16,084 bases of DNA from Saccoglossus kowalevskii (GCF_000003605.2 NW_003123442.1:16460-32543), one strand, 5' to 3'. Numbered from the stretch's first letter, positions 7,457 through 16,084 are shown. Notes: a model not told the origin generated them from the sequence alone. Made by a program: numbers and translations.

Positions 7457-9180
7457 ACACACTTAATTGTGATAGTCTTAAGTATAATTGTCAGCTATTG
7501 CCTTCAAATACATATTTGCACTACCAATTTATTCGTTTCTTAATCAAGTTACTTCAGATGTCAGGTTTAGTTCAGTTTATTTAGCCATATCAATTCATGA
7601 TGGGCCCTTTTACACAGGACAAATGATGTCGAAAAATCGGAGATCATCTGCCTAGGTGATTTGTCATATTTTGTCACAAGTTTTTTATGATATCTGCCAT
7701 AATGAAGCTTGAATGTAGAGATAAGACCTTTTCCTAAAAACGTTGAAATAAGAACACAGGAGTCTATGGCGTTTCACAGAGTCATAAGCACTGCAAGCTC
7801 TTGCATATCGAACAAGCTTGAAAATATACCATGTGTAGGAAAAAGTGGTATATTACTGCCTAGATGGTAAAAATGATGATGGTAAAATCTTGTAGAAACG
7901 TTACCCTAAGAGTCAAATTCAAGAATGGCATCCAGATTAGAGGCAGTCAGTCAAACATTATTGCATGCTGACGATGTTATCTTCTGTGTAAAACATGTTT
8001 GCATCAGTGTCATATTTGTATCATGGTGAAATATGTTCTTTTGAAAAAAAAGCTTAATGGATGATATATTTTAATTTTAATTCTGTCATGTGGTCCGGAA
8101 AATCAATAGGTTTGATAGTAGAAATGTTGTATGATGTGTTTTGTGGCTTAGGTATTCAATAGCTGGGCAAGTCATTGGCCTTTTCTGGAGTGGAAACTTC
8201 TAATGTGGTCACGAATGACCCCTGGTTAGCAAGAATGTCATTCATGTTTTAGGCAGAATTACGAGATGTATAAAAAACAAGTCCCTTGATTAAACATTCA
8301 TAATAATATCTCATACAAACAAACACAATACTATTGGCAGGTTTATCAGTAGACACAATAACATATGTACCATGGAGAGAAGCAAGACTATTGCTTTGAA
8401 GCATGATTGTAGTTTATTAATGTGGCAATACACTGGTCCATTCTGACTGCCAGGTTCAATATTTTCTCATTTATTGGCATACTCTTCAACAGAGTTTATT
8501 GGGATTTTAAAATTATAAATTGATATGACGAAACTTTCCACATTTTGGTTCACATGCCATTATCGTTCGACATCCAGCATTTTGCACAATATTCAGATTA
8601 CTTGTGACAATATGGCCTATTGGGGTGTAGTTAAATGACAGTCACAAAGTTTCATAATTTACACGTTTCAATGCCTTTTTAACGTTGTGTGTTATTGTAT
8701 TGCAGTATGTACAAGACAGACTAAGAACATACTGATTTGGGGACTAAGGGGTCATGGTAACCTTCATATTTAGTATATTGCTGATGTTGATAACATTGAC
8801 ATCTTTATTTAAAGTTTCGATTGGACAGGTTTGGAAAACCTACACAGTGAAATAACATTAATATTAATTAGTCTGACCCTGGCTAAATACATAATTTCTA
8901 AAATGTTTCAAGTCGCCGAGTGGAAAAGAAAGTAGTGAGGTGCGTATATGATGAAGATCCATGTGTACCAACAGGATATCAAATGTAATCAATAAGGTAG
9001 CACAATTCAATTTAGGTCGATGACAATGTCTATATTCATTACTACGTCTTCGACGCTTAGAGGTTGGAACCGGAATATAATATTGGCATACTTACATCCC
9101 GTACTTGAGAGGTTGCCAATATTTGTTGTCATAGTAACCATATAGCATGGTAGTAGCTAATTATCTAATCCAATAGTTGT
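7457..9180. other. Intergenic stretch, nothing recognised
   Basis: No gene, RNA gene or repeat can be supported. Short open pieces, for example a run of about 38 codons from 7909 ending at 8022, have no family resemblance I trust. The strand-neutral, AT-rich composition matches the rest of the spacer. Confidence 0.45.
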
Positions 9181-9196
9181 CTCTTTCCCTCTCCAG

Positions 9197-9277
9197 TGTG
9201 TAGCATGGACAAAATGGATGCTTCATACAAAGATCAGTCCAATGAAAATAGGACGAATAACAAATACAATGTGGTAG
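9197..9277 (+). CDS. Candidate small exon with strong splice signals
   Basis: A strong polypyrimidine tract with acceptor (TCTCTTTCCCTCTCCAG) ends at 9196. It is followed by an ATG at 9205 and an open, hydrophilic stretch (MDKMDASYKDQSNENRTNNK, then YNV). Two donors are possible: GTG|GTAGGT (intron from 9274) and GTAG|GTAATA (intron from 9278). Using the second, the reading frame joins in phase to an open segment behind the acceptor at 10088. The peptide has no recognisable domain and the exon cannot join in frame to the sulfotransferase at 12813, because an in-frame TGA (12804) precedes that ATG. It could be a non-coding or chance exon. Confidence 0.3.
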   Translation, partial: CVAWTKWMLHTKISPMKIGRITNTMW

Positions 9278-10070
9278 GTAATATTTTATCAAATACAGTG
9301 ATATTGACATTTGGAAATTGTGTGATTTGAACGAGAATTCTATGCGAGTTAGTCAGATGTATATGTTATTTTAACATTACGATAAAAAGACAAAAGACAT
9401 CATGCAAAAGTGAAATGAGAAAAAATCACTCGTTTGTAAATATGTACAAAAATTAGTTAAAAACATTAAATGTATTCACATAATACTGTTTTAGCTAAAC
9501 AACATGATATTAAATTAAACATTCTGTTCACAATTTCAGCATTTGACAGTGTAAATATTGGTCGATGATGGTTGCACACATATTTGCAAATGGAAATGCA
9601 ACTATAACCTGGGCGGGCGGACTCACGAAATAGAACATCGACCCCTCTTTCAGTCGCGGACATGCACTCGGTAACATGGCAACCAAGAAACTTAAAACAT
9701 TTCCCATATGATGTAACCCTTTAAATGCGCAATTTGATAACGGTGTACACCATATCGCTTTTGCCAATTACAAACCAACATTTGACATGAAATATTCAAA
9801 TAAACATACTGTTAAACGATTGTGTACATATTTCTAACATAAATAAGTTATATTTTTCCAATTCCACTATACGTCCTGGAATTTTTAAATTTTTTTTTAA
9901 AATATGGAGTACAGGATGTTTAATTTTTGAGATGTTCGGCATTTTACAGTAAAATCAAAAATGTCAAACGTGCATTTCAAGTTTTACAAAATCCTAACGT
10001 GTCTTAAGATTGCGCGAAAAGAAAAATCTAAAAATGTTTCTTCTTCAGTAAATGATTTTAGGTAGTTAAA
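9278..10070. other. Spacer with possible minus-strand first exon
   Basis: No firm gene is seen. On the minus strand an ATG near 9707 begins a short open stretch with a hydrophobic start (MGNVLSFLVAML) that reaches a GTGAGT donor-like site near 9627. GGTAACATGGCAACC at about 9670-9684 resembles half of an RFX-type X-box. A homopolymeric A/T stretch occurs around 9880-9900. All of these are weak. Confidence 0.2.
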
Positions 10071-10088
10071 AAAATTGTCTTTTTTTAG

Positions 10089-10378
10089 GGATGCTACTCA
10101 AATGGGTGTTTGAAAAATTAAACAAACCAGAACTGCTATGTTTTTGCATAATGTCTTTGGATAGGCTTCAATGGAGTGCATATTTGCGATTACAATTACA
10201 CTATCGTATGTACCATCATAGAAATATTAGAATAGGCGCATGGTATCAAAGAACTTTTTACATATGTTTTATAAATCGCTTCATGTTTACACTAACAGTG
10301 TATTTGAATACACCCCTAGCAAAATGGTCGCACCCAGATGACCTGGGATACATGTTACTTTATAGTGTTCGGCAGTGA
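10089..10378 (+). CDS. Doubtful terminal exon, unrecognised product
   Basis: A clear acceptor (TTGTCTTTTTTTAG) ends at 10088, and an ATG at 10091 opens 95 codons to a TGA at 10378. The product is rich in Y, W, F, C and H, lacks a domain I know, and looks more like translated AT-rich DNA than a conserved protein. The only support is the splice acceptor and the in-phase join with the candidate exon ending at 9277. Confidence 0.18.
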
Positions 10379-10381
10379 AGT

Positions 10382-10404
10382 CACGTGGTGCTTGTCTGAC
10401 GTCA
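10382..10404. promoter_or_regulatory. E-box and CRE cluster
   Basis: CACGTG (10382-10387) and the full palindromic CRE TGACGTCA (10397-10404) lie within 23 bp. These are classic bHLH and CREB/ATF sites. The surrounding 10380-10520 is richer in CpG than its neighbours, which suits a promoter, but no transcript start is identifiable. The same 11-mer GTCTGACGTCA recurs just after paralogue 2 at 13620-13630. Confidence 0.35.
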
Positions 10405-10731
10405 ATGCATAATGGGTGAGGACTACTAACGTGTCTCGCTGGACCCCTTTATCATAGACGCTGCCTTTCTATTTTTATTGGTGAGTTCAATTTATTGTGC
10501 TGCACACGTGCATCGTCGGTCTGTGATACACAACTAACTTCAAATACTAGTGAGTCCAGGAAAACAAATCAAGAAAACCGAATGGATGTGTGTACCGCTT
10601 TATCGGCTAAGTAGAAGGCGTGGCATATATAGAATTTATTATGAACTATTCACAAGAGCTGATTCGTAAACCCACTCTGGTTCATAACCAGTTTTTGTGA
10701 TTTTTGCTGTAGCCTACACTTATATTTATAC

Positions 10732-10754
10732 ACTAGATACTAGATACTAGATAC
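10732..10754. repeat. Short tandem repeat, 7-bp unit
   Basis: The unit ACTAGAT is repeated three times followed by AC. It is followed nearby by a run of nine C (from about 10763). Confidence 0.75.
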
Positions 10755-11560
10755 GAGCCAACCCCCCCCCTCCATACAGGCGAGGCATAGAGTTTATTAT
10801 AGTTTTTCTTCGACGCATCAAGGCACTTACCAAACAACTTTCTTACAGTCCAATGGGCCCGTTTAGGGCAATTTCCAATTCTGCTCACAAACTTTCCAGG
10901 GGTCAACTCGGGTAAATCTTAGGTACACGTTCACCCGGTTTTTTGGTCAATGCCAATGTTTGTGTAGATATTTCGTAAAATTGCATCCTAATTCACTGTT
11001 TCTACCACAAAGGGACTGTGTTTCTACGAACACTTAAACACGTTCAGTGACACCGGAAGCTGGTGTCATTCGCTTAAATTGTGCACTACCGGCCATATAT
11101 ATTCTTATTTATTTATTGCCATAATGTTACTAGAATACAGGTTGGTAAATTGTTGTTTCCATACCGATGTTTTTTACCGGCTGTTGACACATACTAGTCG
11201 TACTCCCTGCAATGTTTTGTCATGCACTAGTTGCTCTGCAGTGGTACCTGCTGTGCGACTAGAGGATTGACATACCAGAAACGTATACCACATGATTAAT
11301 GGCGTGAATGCTTAATAAATGTCAGATTGTAGCCATGCGGGTCAACGTTTCAGTCCAGTGAACAGTGTATGGGGTGGGGAGGCGTCATAGTGTACACAAA
11401 TAGTACTAAAAGTTATTATGATAGCGACTTCACGTTCGCACATTCGGTTCACTCGTCGTTGCATGTTTAGGGTGGAGATTATAAACATATATTACAGGAA
11501 TTCGATAAATAGATTGTATTCAGTATTGGCAACTTTGCAGGGCTTTAAACGTGAGACACA
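10755..11560. other. Intergenic stretch with a possible minus-strand exon
   Basis: No recognised gene. On the minus strand a 61-codon open run, roughly 10918-10736, reads as plausible basic protein (for example GKFVSRIGNCPKRAHWTVRK). It overlaps a strong donor, GTTTG|GTAAGT, whose intron would start at 10830. A short diverged direct repeat (CTGTTTCTAC and CTGTGTTTCTAC) lies near 10997-11025. None of this is sufficient to call a gene. Confidence 0.2.
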
Positions 11561-11571
11561 TCCCTGGTAAT

Positions 11572-11768
11572 CACGTGATCGGGCCACCGACTTCAGCGAT
11601 CGGCTGATCGCATGTTTACTCAGCCACGCATTAGAGACTTGACTTATAAGAGTTTGTAACCTTTTGTAAGAGAGGAGGAAGGAGAGAAATATGTGAATAA
11701 AGCTGGATTATCTGTAATGAACTAATGTGTAATCCACTGGGTCGAATCTTGTAGCTCTATGTGTAAGT
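11572..11768 (+). promoter_or_regulatory. Possible promoter and first exon of paralogue 2
   Basis: CACGTG (11572-11577) and a CpG-containing GATCG cluster with the hairpin GCGATC/GATCGC (11596-11611) lie about 35-70 bp upstream of a TATA-like TTATAAG (11644-11650). A start near 11675 followed by the donor GTAAGT at 11763 would give a non-coding first exon of about 90 nt, spliced to the acceptor at 12797. Against this, AATAAA lies inside the proposed exon (about 11696), and another strong donor (TG|GTAAGT, intron from 11943) exists nearby. Confidence 0.25.
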
Positions 11769-12228
11769 TTTATCAGCCAAGCGAGTCACAGTCTCCCTTT
11801 CCTCAACGTTTGTTCATAACAAAATACTAATTTCTATCATTCAATCACCGAGACACAATAGGTGCAATTAAAAATTAGAATATCCGAAAATTAAAGTGTG
11901 TTTAATAATCAATATTTTAGCATAGTTTTAAAACCTTACATGGTAAGTAAAACATAAATCCATTGCCGTCCAAGTGAACGTCACTAAAACATTCAAACGC
12001 CAGAAACCATAACTTAACAGTTTGTTGAACAACTGGTATGCGCATATAATGGTTGCGATAACAGTTTCATTGTGTGGAACTGGTTTTACCATTAAGTGTG
12101 GATGAGTGCCAGTTCTGTCATGTGGTGTTATTTTATCTAATATGGCAGTCTACTAAAAAACAGGTATGACACAAAAGTGATGACAAGACGTGTTGAGTGT
12201 CAAAACGTAAATTAAGTTTTGAGGTAGC
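11769..12228. other. Spacer, possibly intronic
   Basis: No coding sequence is recognised. A strong donor-like ATG|GTAAGTAAA lies at 11940-11951. If paralogue 2 has an upstream non-coding exon, this stretch is part of its first intron. Confidence 0.3.
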
Positions 12229-12286
12229 TTCAGACAGTTTAGGACTCACAATATAGAAACTATTCAAACACGATTCGCAATTATAA
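12229..12286 (+). repeat. Dispersed repeat, copy A
   Basis: The sequence matches copy B at 14320-14393 in the same orientation, including GGACTCACAAT versus GGGACTCACAAT and AACTATTCAAACACGATTC in both copies. Copy A lacks about 20 bp found in copy B after ACTCACAAT. The two copies bracket the sulfotransferase gene at 12813-13598. Confidence 0.65.
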
Positions 12287-12779
12287 AGAACCATGATTAT
12301 TCTGCAATTCAATGCTTTCAATTAATATGTTCATCTACTGAATAGTTAACGTACATTTCATAAGTTACCCACTGAATTTAGAAAAAATATTTTATTTTTC
12401 TGCGCAATGTACACTAAGTTACTGGCTAATGGTTTCGCACCATTTGGTAATGGGGACTGTTAGCAAAGAGTTGTGTGCATAAGATGAATCAACCAGTAAT
12501 AACTCGGAAATAAAAAAAAGAATATAAAACATAGCGGTAAATGACAGCGTTCGCTTTGAACACAACACACGAAAGTGATTTTTGTTACACGATTACAAAC
12601 TTTCTAAACTACACAAGATCTCATTGGACTCCAGAAATCCGCTATACGCAATATTTTTTATTGTATAAGTGTCAAGACGTAACTTAGCAACGGAAGTACT
12701 GAGATAACCGATACGCAATATCATTGTCACATGATTTTAAAAATAACTCGATTCTCCACTCAACATTGGTATTTATGGT
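12287..12779. other. Spacer upstream of paralogue 2
   Basis: AT-rich DNA with no recognised gene. If paralogue 2 has an upstream first exon, this is intron sequence. Confidence 0.35.
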
Positions 12780-12797
12780 ATTTTTTTTCGTTTGTAG
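12780..12797 (+). promoter_or_regulatory. Likely 3' splice site before the second sulfotransferase exon
   Basis: A long T tract followed by CGTTTGTAG ends at 12797. The exon would begin GTCAGTTGAGTGAGA and reach the ATG at 12813. An in-frame TGA at 12804-12806 separates the acceptor from that ATG, so the protein must start at 12813 or later, not in an upstream exon. Confidence 0.6.
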
Positions 12798-12812
12798 GTC
12801 AGTTGAGTGAGA

Positions 12813-13598
12813 ATGAGTACTACCGACAACCCCCGCCGAATAATGTTATGGGCCTATCCTCGTTCACTGTCAACGGTCCTCGAGTTCTCCGTAGCGGCGC
12901 TGGATAACGTAAAAATGTTCCATGAACTGTACAATTTAGTGTTCCATAATGGGGAGGATAGACCATTGGAAAGAGAAAAGGCGTTTTTTGTTGAAGGACA
13001 TACATATAAAAGTGTCAAACAAAAATTAGAGAATGATTACCCAGGGAAGAGTGCAATTTTTTGCAAAGACATTGCTTATACATTAGACAATGACTATAGT
13101 CGGCTTCCACGTGACTATCGGCACACTTTTATTATCCGAGATCCGAGAAGAACAATCCCGAGTTATTACAAAGCTACTATCGGGTGTGGTATTCAGTTTG
13201 ATGAATGGCTGCCCTCTAGTGGCGGGGTCAAACAGCTATATGATCTTTTTGTGTACGTAACAGAAATGCTAGGACAGGAAGCCATCATTATTGATGCTTA
13301 CGACCTGTGTAATAATCCACGTCAAATACTACAAAAGTATTGCAAGAAAGTTGGATTACAGTTTCAGGATAAGATGTTGAATTGGGAACCAGGAAACAAT
13401 GATCATTGGCACAAATTGTTCAGTCAGTCATTCTTCACTGAAGCATTTAAAGGAGCAGCCATTAGGAGTCGTGAGTTCCTACCAATGTCTTATGAAACTG
13501 TTGATTTGGAGGGTCTTCCTGACTACGGAGTGAAGCAAATCGAGGAAGCCATGCCATACTATGAATTATTATATGACAAAAGGATTATACCGGAGTAG
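12813..13598 (+). CDS. P-loop sulfotransferase-like protein, paralogue 2
   Basis: This is a complete 261-residue protein, the same length as the upstream paralogue and with the same motifs in register: YPRSLST at 15-21, FIIRDPRRTIPSYY at 106-119 and MLNWEPG at 188-194. A soluble PAPS-dependent transferase is inferred; the acceptor is unknown. The ATG at 12813 is preferred over the GTG six bases earlier because of the in-frame TGA at 12804 and alignment with the paralogue. Of 49 amino-acid differences between the two proteins, 37 fall in residues 1-128 and none in 129-189, where DNA differs at only 7 of 183 positions, all silent. A second cluster of differences (8 of 17 residues) covers 190-206. 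Both copies are intact, so both are likely under selection. Confidence 0.9.
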   Translation: MSTTDNPRRIMLWAYPRSLSTVLEFSVAALDNVKMFHELYNLVFHNGEDRPLEREKAFFVEGHTYKSVKQKLENDYPGKSAIFCKDIAYTLDNDYSRLPRDYRHTFIIRDPRRTIPSYYKATIGCGIQFDEWLPSSGGVKQLYDLFVYVTEMLGQEAIIIDAYDLCNNPRQILQKYCKKVGLQFQDKMLNWEPGNNDHWHKLFSQSFFTEAFKGAAIRSREFLPMSYETVDLEGLPDYGVKQIEEAMPYYELLYDKRIIPE

Positions 13599-13703
13599 TA
13601 ATTATCACATTTTGTAAACGTCTGACGTCATAGAGGATGTTCATATAAATGTATGTGACAGATATTGCAGATTTAATTCTAGGATATTTGTAAACATAAT
13701 AAA
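13599..13703 (+). other. 3' UTR and poly-A signal of paralogue 2
   Basis: AATAAA at 13698-13703 lies 100 nt after the stop and is followed by a T/G-containing stretch (from about 13720), a standard animal cleavage and polyadenylation arrangement. The CRE-like palindrome TGACGTCA at 13623-13630 lies within this UTR. Confidence 0.6.
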
Positions 13704-14319
13704 GATTTATAAGGGAATTATGTCAGTGTATCAATTGTTTTTATGGTTGAGAATATCGATAATACATCGAGAATATTTGCAATCAATAACCTATTATTTC
13801 TATCGTTATCATTTATTGTATCTTTACATAGTACATCGATTATTTCGTTTTACTTTTCCATTTATTCATGATGTGAGAGTGATCACAGTTTGACCAATCA
13901 GGACGGGTTTTACTCACTATATGGGTAAATACTAAAAAAAAGTAGAATTCGCTATTTGTTTTACCAGTGAGCTGTCTGCTGTAAGTTTTCTCGCGGAACT
14001 TTGCATTGTAAACATACTTAGTTTTGTACGTACTACTGGACTTACACATCGAGTTTCTTCAGGGATTCTGCGATAATAATGTGTTCGAGTTTAGTGTTAT
14101 CGCTGTGATCGTGCTTCTGTCAGCCCGCGGAGTGTCAACTGCGGCAGTTCCCCCCCCCCCCCGGTGAAACCCCAGTTAAATATTTCGAACCTAGAGTGGG
14201 AACCAAGTTTAACGACGAGTCCCAGATACTTATTCAGTATCAAATTGTCCCCCAACAGTTTTCATTCAAATAAAGATACACGTGCACATTTCTGGGCACT
14301 TTGTTTTTGTTCGTTTATA
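13704..14319. other. Intergenic spacer
   Basis: No gene is recognised. It contains a CpG-richer patch at about 14040-14220 that includes AACTGC-G-GCAGTT (14137-14149, perfect inverted repeat) and a run of 13 C (14150-14162). GTAAGT donor-like sequence occurs at 13981. Confidence 0.4.
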
Positions 14320-14393
14320 TTCAGATAGTTTGGGACTCACAATGTTAGGATTTTCCAAAGTGTAAACTATTCAAACACGATTCACAAATATAA
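14320..14393 (+). repeat. Dispersed repeat, copy B
   Basis: Same orientation as copy A (12229-12286). It shares TTCAGAYAGTTTRGGACTC near its start and AACTATTCAAACACGATTC near its end, with about 20 extra bases in between. Family and full length are unknown. Confidence 0.65.
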
Positions 14394-14840
14394 CTCGAAA
14401 GAAACTCGATGGGAAATCATTTCAAATAAAAATTAACTTACATATTTGGGTTACTTTGAGATTATGCACATCCGTCAGAGCTGTCATACTCCTAAAACTG
14501 TAATCTTGGGTCAACTATGTAATATAATATACCTTATTTCACAATTATCATGGAAAAAGACAGTGGTATTCTTTTTGTTCAAATAATATAATGCATATAT
14601 TTTTATATTCAATTCCTTAAATCCAATTCAAGAGTCTTAGGCTTCTAAAATCCCCCAGTATATAGCAAGAGAATTAGGCAGATGGAAATGACCTAATTAA
14701 TTTGGCTGCCATCTTACCCTAATAATACCCTCGGTTCCCCTTTAAAGATTTTCAATTAAATTGAAACTACATGCGACATAAACGACATATTTCGTCCGTA
14801 AATACTTGTTTTGTCATAAACACCAAGCGATTGTATGATG
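14394..14840. other. AT-rich spacer, nothing recognised
   Basis: No gene, RNA gene or clear repeat is seen in this stretch. Confidence 0.45.
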
Positions 14841-14950
14841 TTATTACAATATCAGTAAAATAGTTATTGCAATAGCGGTTGAAAATATTCTTACGATATC
14901 GGTTATTACATTATCTGTCAATGATTATATTATTGGTAACACATTATTAC
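14841..14950 (+). repeat. Degenerate tandem repeat
   Basis: Variants of a unit like ATTACAATATCRGT recur about six times: ATTACAATATCAGT, ATTGCAATAGCGGT, CTTACGATATCGGT, ATTACATTATCTGT, ATTATATTATTGGT and a partial copy. Spacing between units is irregular (0-11 bp). Confidence 0.45.
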
Positions 14951-15277
14951 ATTTTCAATTTGTATTATATTGTCAGTTTTAACACACGTTTGACATTTTA
15001 GGTAGGCATTTTTGAAACTTTTTTTACATTTTTAACTGCACGTTTGGCATTGTTGAAACCTGATTTTGTGCTGAAAAGTGTGAAATCATCTAAAATTTCA
15101 AATATGCTTTCAAATTTCAAAGTTGGCTTTCAAAACTTCCAAACAAGCTTCTCAAAATATAAATGTGTGACTGTCGATCGTCCGCTTCATGATGAATCGC
15201 TGGACCCAGGGTTAATTTATTATTAGATTCTGTATAATTCCGCACATTTTGCAATTCAAAATTAAATGCACTGAACT

Positions 15278-15299
15278 TACCAGTCTTTTGGGACTGGTA
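15278..15299. repeat. 8-bp hairpin over the candidate donor
   Basis: TACCAGTC (15278-15285) and GACTGGTA (15292-15299) are exact inverted arms with a 6-nt loop. On the minus strand the stem would cover the first bases of the candidate GTAAGT donor. Confidence 0.5.
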
Positions 15300-15377
15300 T
15301 TCCAAAAGCACATATGTATATTTATCTCTGAATTTCGATATTTGGAACACTACTGTCACAGTGCAAGGCCTACTCAT
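15281..15377 (-). CDS. Candidate coding exon with a strong donor
   Basis: On the minus strand an ATG at 15377 opens 32 codons plus one base (beginning MSRPCTVTVVFQISKF and ending EYQSQKT) and runs directly into AAAAGACTG|GTAAGT, a near-consensus 5' splice site with the intron from 15280. The peptide looks natural (beta-strand-like, charged and aromatic mix) but no family is recognised. A possible acceptor (CCCCCTGTCCAG) lies about 40 bases upstream. Continuing exons would lie at lower coordinates, and none is identified. Confidence 0.27.
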
Positions 15378-15399
15378 TGCAATTGAGAGGGCCACCCAC

Positions 15400-15720
15400 A
15401 GAACTCACACTGGACAGGGGGTTCTTTCACTGCTAGAATGGAGTAGACAAGACAATAGTACTGGAAATGAAATACACATACTGTCATGAATTTGTTTTTG
15501 CGTATCTGTTAACCGACTTAATTAACTGATTATTAGCTGAATTGCTGTGTTATGTCTGTCATCGTTTAGGCCTATTTGAAGTTTTGGAGGGAACTTGGCT
15601 CAGTGATTTGGAACTAATTACCAGATAACCGCCCGCTATTTAGACTATTCATTTTGACAGTTTATATCCGTAGTTATTAATGTAGTGAGCGATTAATCAA
15701 AAGATATGACGTATTCAGTA
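15400..15720. other. Spacer, nothing recognised
   Basis: No gene or distinct repeat is seen before the promoter-like block that follows. Confidence 0.4.
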
Positions 15721-15725
15721 CTCAG

Positions 15726-16084
15726 TGTGATTGGCTTTATGATTGAAGGTTACGCCCTAGAGTCTTTGTACTGCTTTGTAATTGGTTAGAGTTTTGAAAA
15801 TGAATAAAGAGAGTTTGAGTTGGTCCTGGGGAGCACAGCACGATAGAGGCAGTAGAGAGAGTCCAGTCCTGGAGAGTCTGAGTTGAGGGCAGTCCTGGAG
15901 AGCCTTGGGCGAGTGTTGACGCAGTCTAAGAGAGTCTTGGGGATTTTTCCCCAGGGCGCTGTGTCTTATAGAGTGCTCGATTGACCGACTAAGACGAGAG
16001 CTGAAACGTATTTCGTTGTGTGTGTCTTATTTGACTGTAAAGTGGAAGTGATTTCCCGATCCCATACCTCAAGGGGTGATGAAC
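15726..16084 (+). promoter_or_regulatory. Promoter-like block and leader, or an LTR, cut by the window edge
   Basis: Two inverted CCAAT boxes (ATTGG near 15731 and 15781) precede a TATA-like AATAAAGAG near 15802. About 20-30 nt further on the composition changes to a GC-richer sequence with three imperfect copies of GTCCTGGRGAG (15823, 15866 and 15892) and a strong hairpin at 15935-15956 (TGGGGA, TTTT, TCCCCA core). This suits either U3-R-U5 of an LTR or the promoter and 5' UTR of the next gene. No primer-binding site or ORF follows before the window ends. Confidence 0.3.

Noticed and set aside
7264-7584. 106-codon plus-strand ORF, F/L/S/P-rich
   Set aside because: It lies in a C/T-rich tract where stop codons are rare for compositional reasons; no domain, splice or start context supports it.
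7909-8022. Fragment LLHADDVIF resembling the reverse-transcriptase YADD motif
   Set aside because: The first motif residue is wrong (H not Y), and the following sequence lacks the downstream RT pattern; one short match in a 38-codon run is expected by chance.
12807-12812. Start of paralogue 2 at the GTG six bases upstream
   Set aside because: Animal genes use ATG; an ATG at 12813 aligns with the paralogue start, and an in-frame TGA at 12804 closes the frame immediately upstream.

Overview
This is eukaryotic, animal-type DNA. It is AT-rich (roughly 35-37% G+C by eye), gene-poor and full of transposon debris, with coding exons preceded by T-rich splice acceptors and followed by AATAAA signals. 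A marine invertebrate (hemichordate, cephalochordate, mollusc or similar) fits best, but no species marker is visible. There are no bacterial-style operons, Shine-Dalgarno sites or CRISPR arrays.

The two solid genes are tandem, same-strand paralogues (5780-6565 and 12813-13598). Each encodes a 261-residue P-loop sulfotransferase-like protein from one uninterrupted coding exon. Each ATG lies just behind a 3' splice site, so both genes probably have a non-coding first exon upstream. The proteins are about 81% identical overall, but the identity is sharply uneven: the first half is diverged and the second half almost identical at DNA level. That is the signature of partial gene conversion.

Left flank (1-1600): the 5' end of an LTR retrotransposon on the minus strand. 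It has a gag-like, coiled-coil ORF running off the window edge, a leader of about 500 nt, a tRNA-Lys-type primer-binding site (present twice in tandem) and a TATA-bearing LTR. Next comes a weak, stop-riddled minus-strand coding relic (about 3320-2095), a 35-bp perfect palindrome framed by 7-bp direct repeats (3530-3578), and the orphan C-terminal zinc-knuckle tail of a LINE reverse transcriptase (4551-4937).

Between the paralogues (6566-12797) I see no recognisable gene. It holds a pyrimidine-rich tract, one or two candidate small exons, CRE/E-box sites and a possible promoter and first exon for the downstream gene. The right flank (13704-16084) has a second copy of a short dispersed repeat, a degenerate tandem repeat, a candidate minus-strand exon with a strong donor, and at the edge a promoter-like block leading into a repeat-bearing, hairpin-containing transcribed-looking segment that may be another LTR or the start of the next gene.

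The sulfotransferase pair is firm. The retrotransposon 5' end and the LINE tail are fairly firm. The candidate exons and the decayed ORF are hypotheses.
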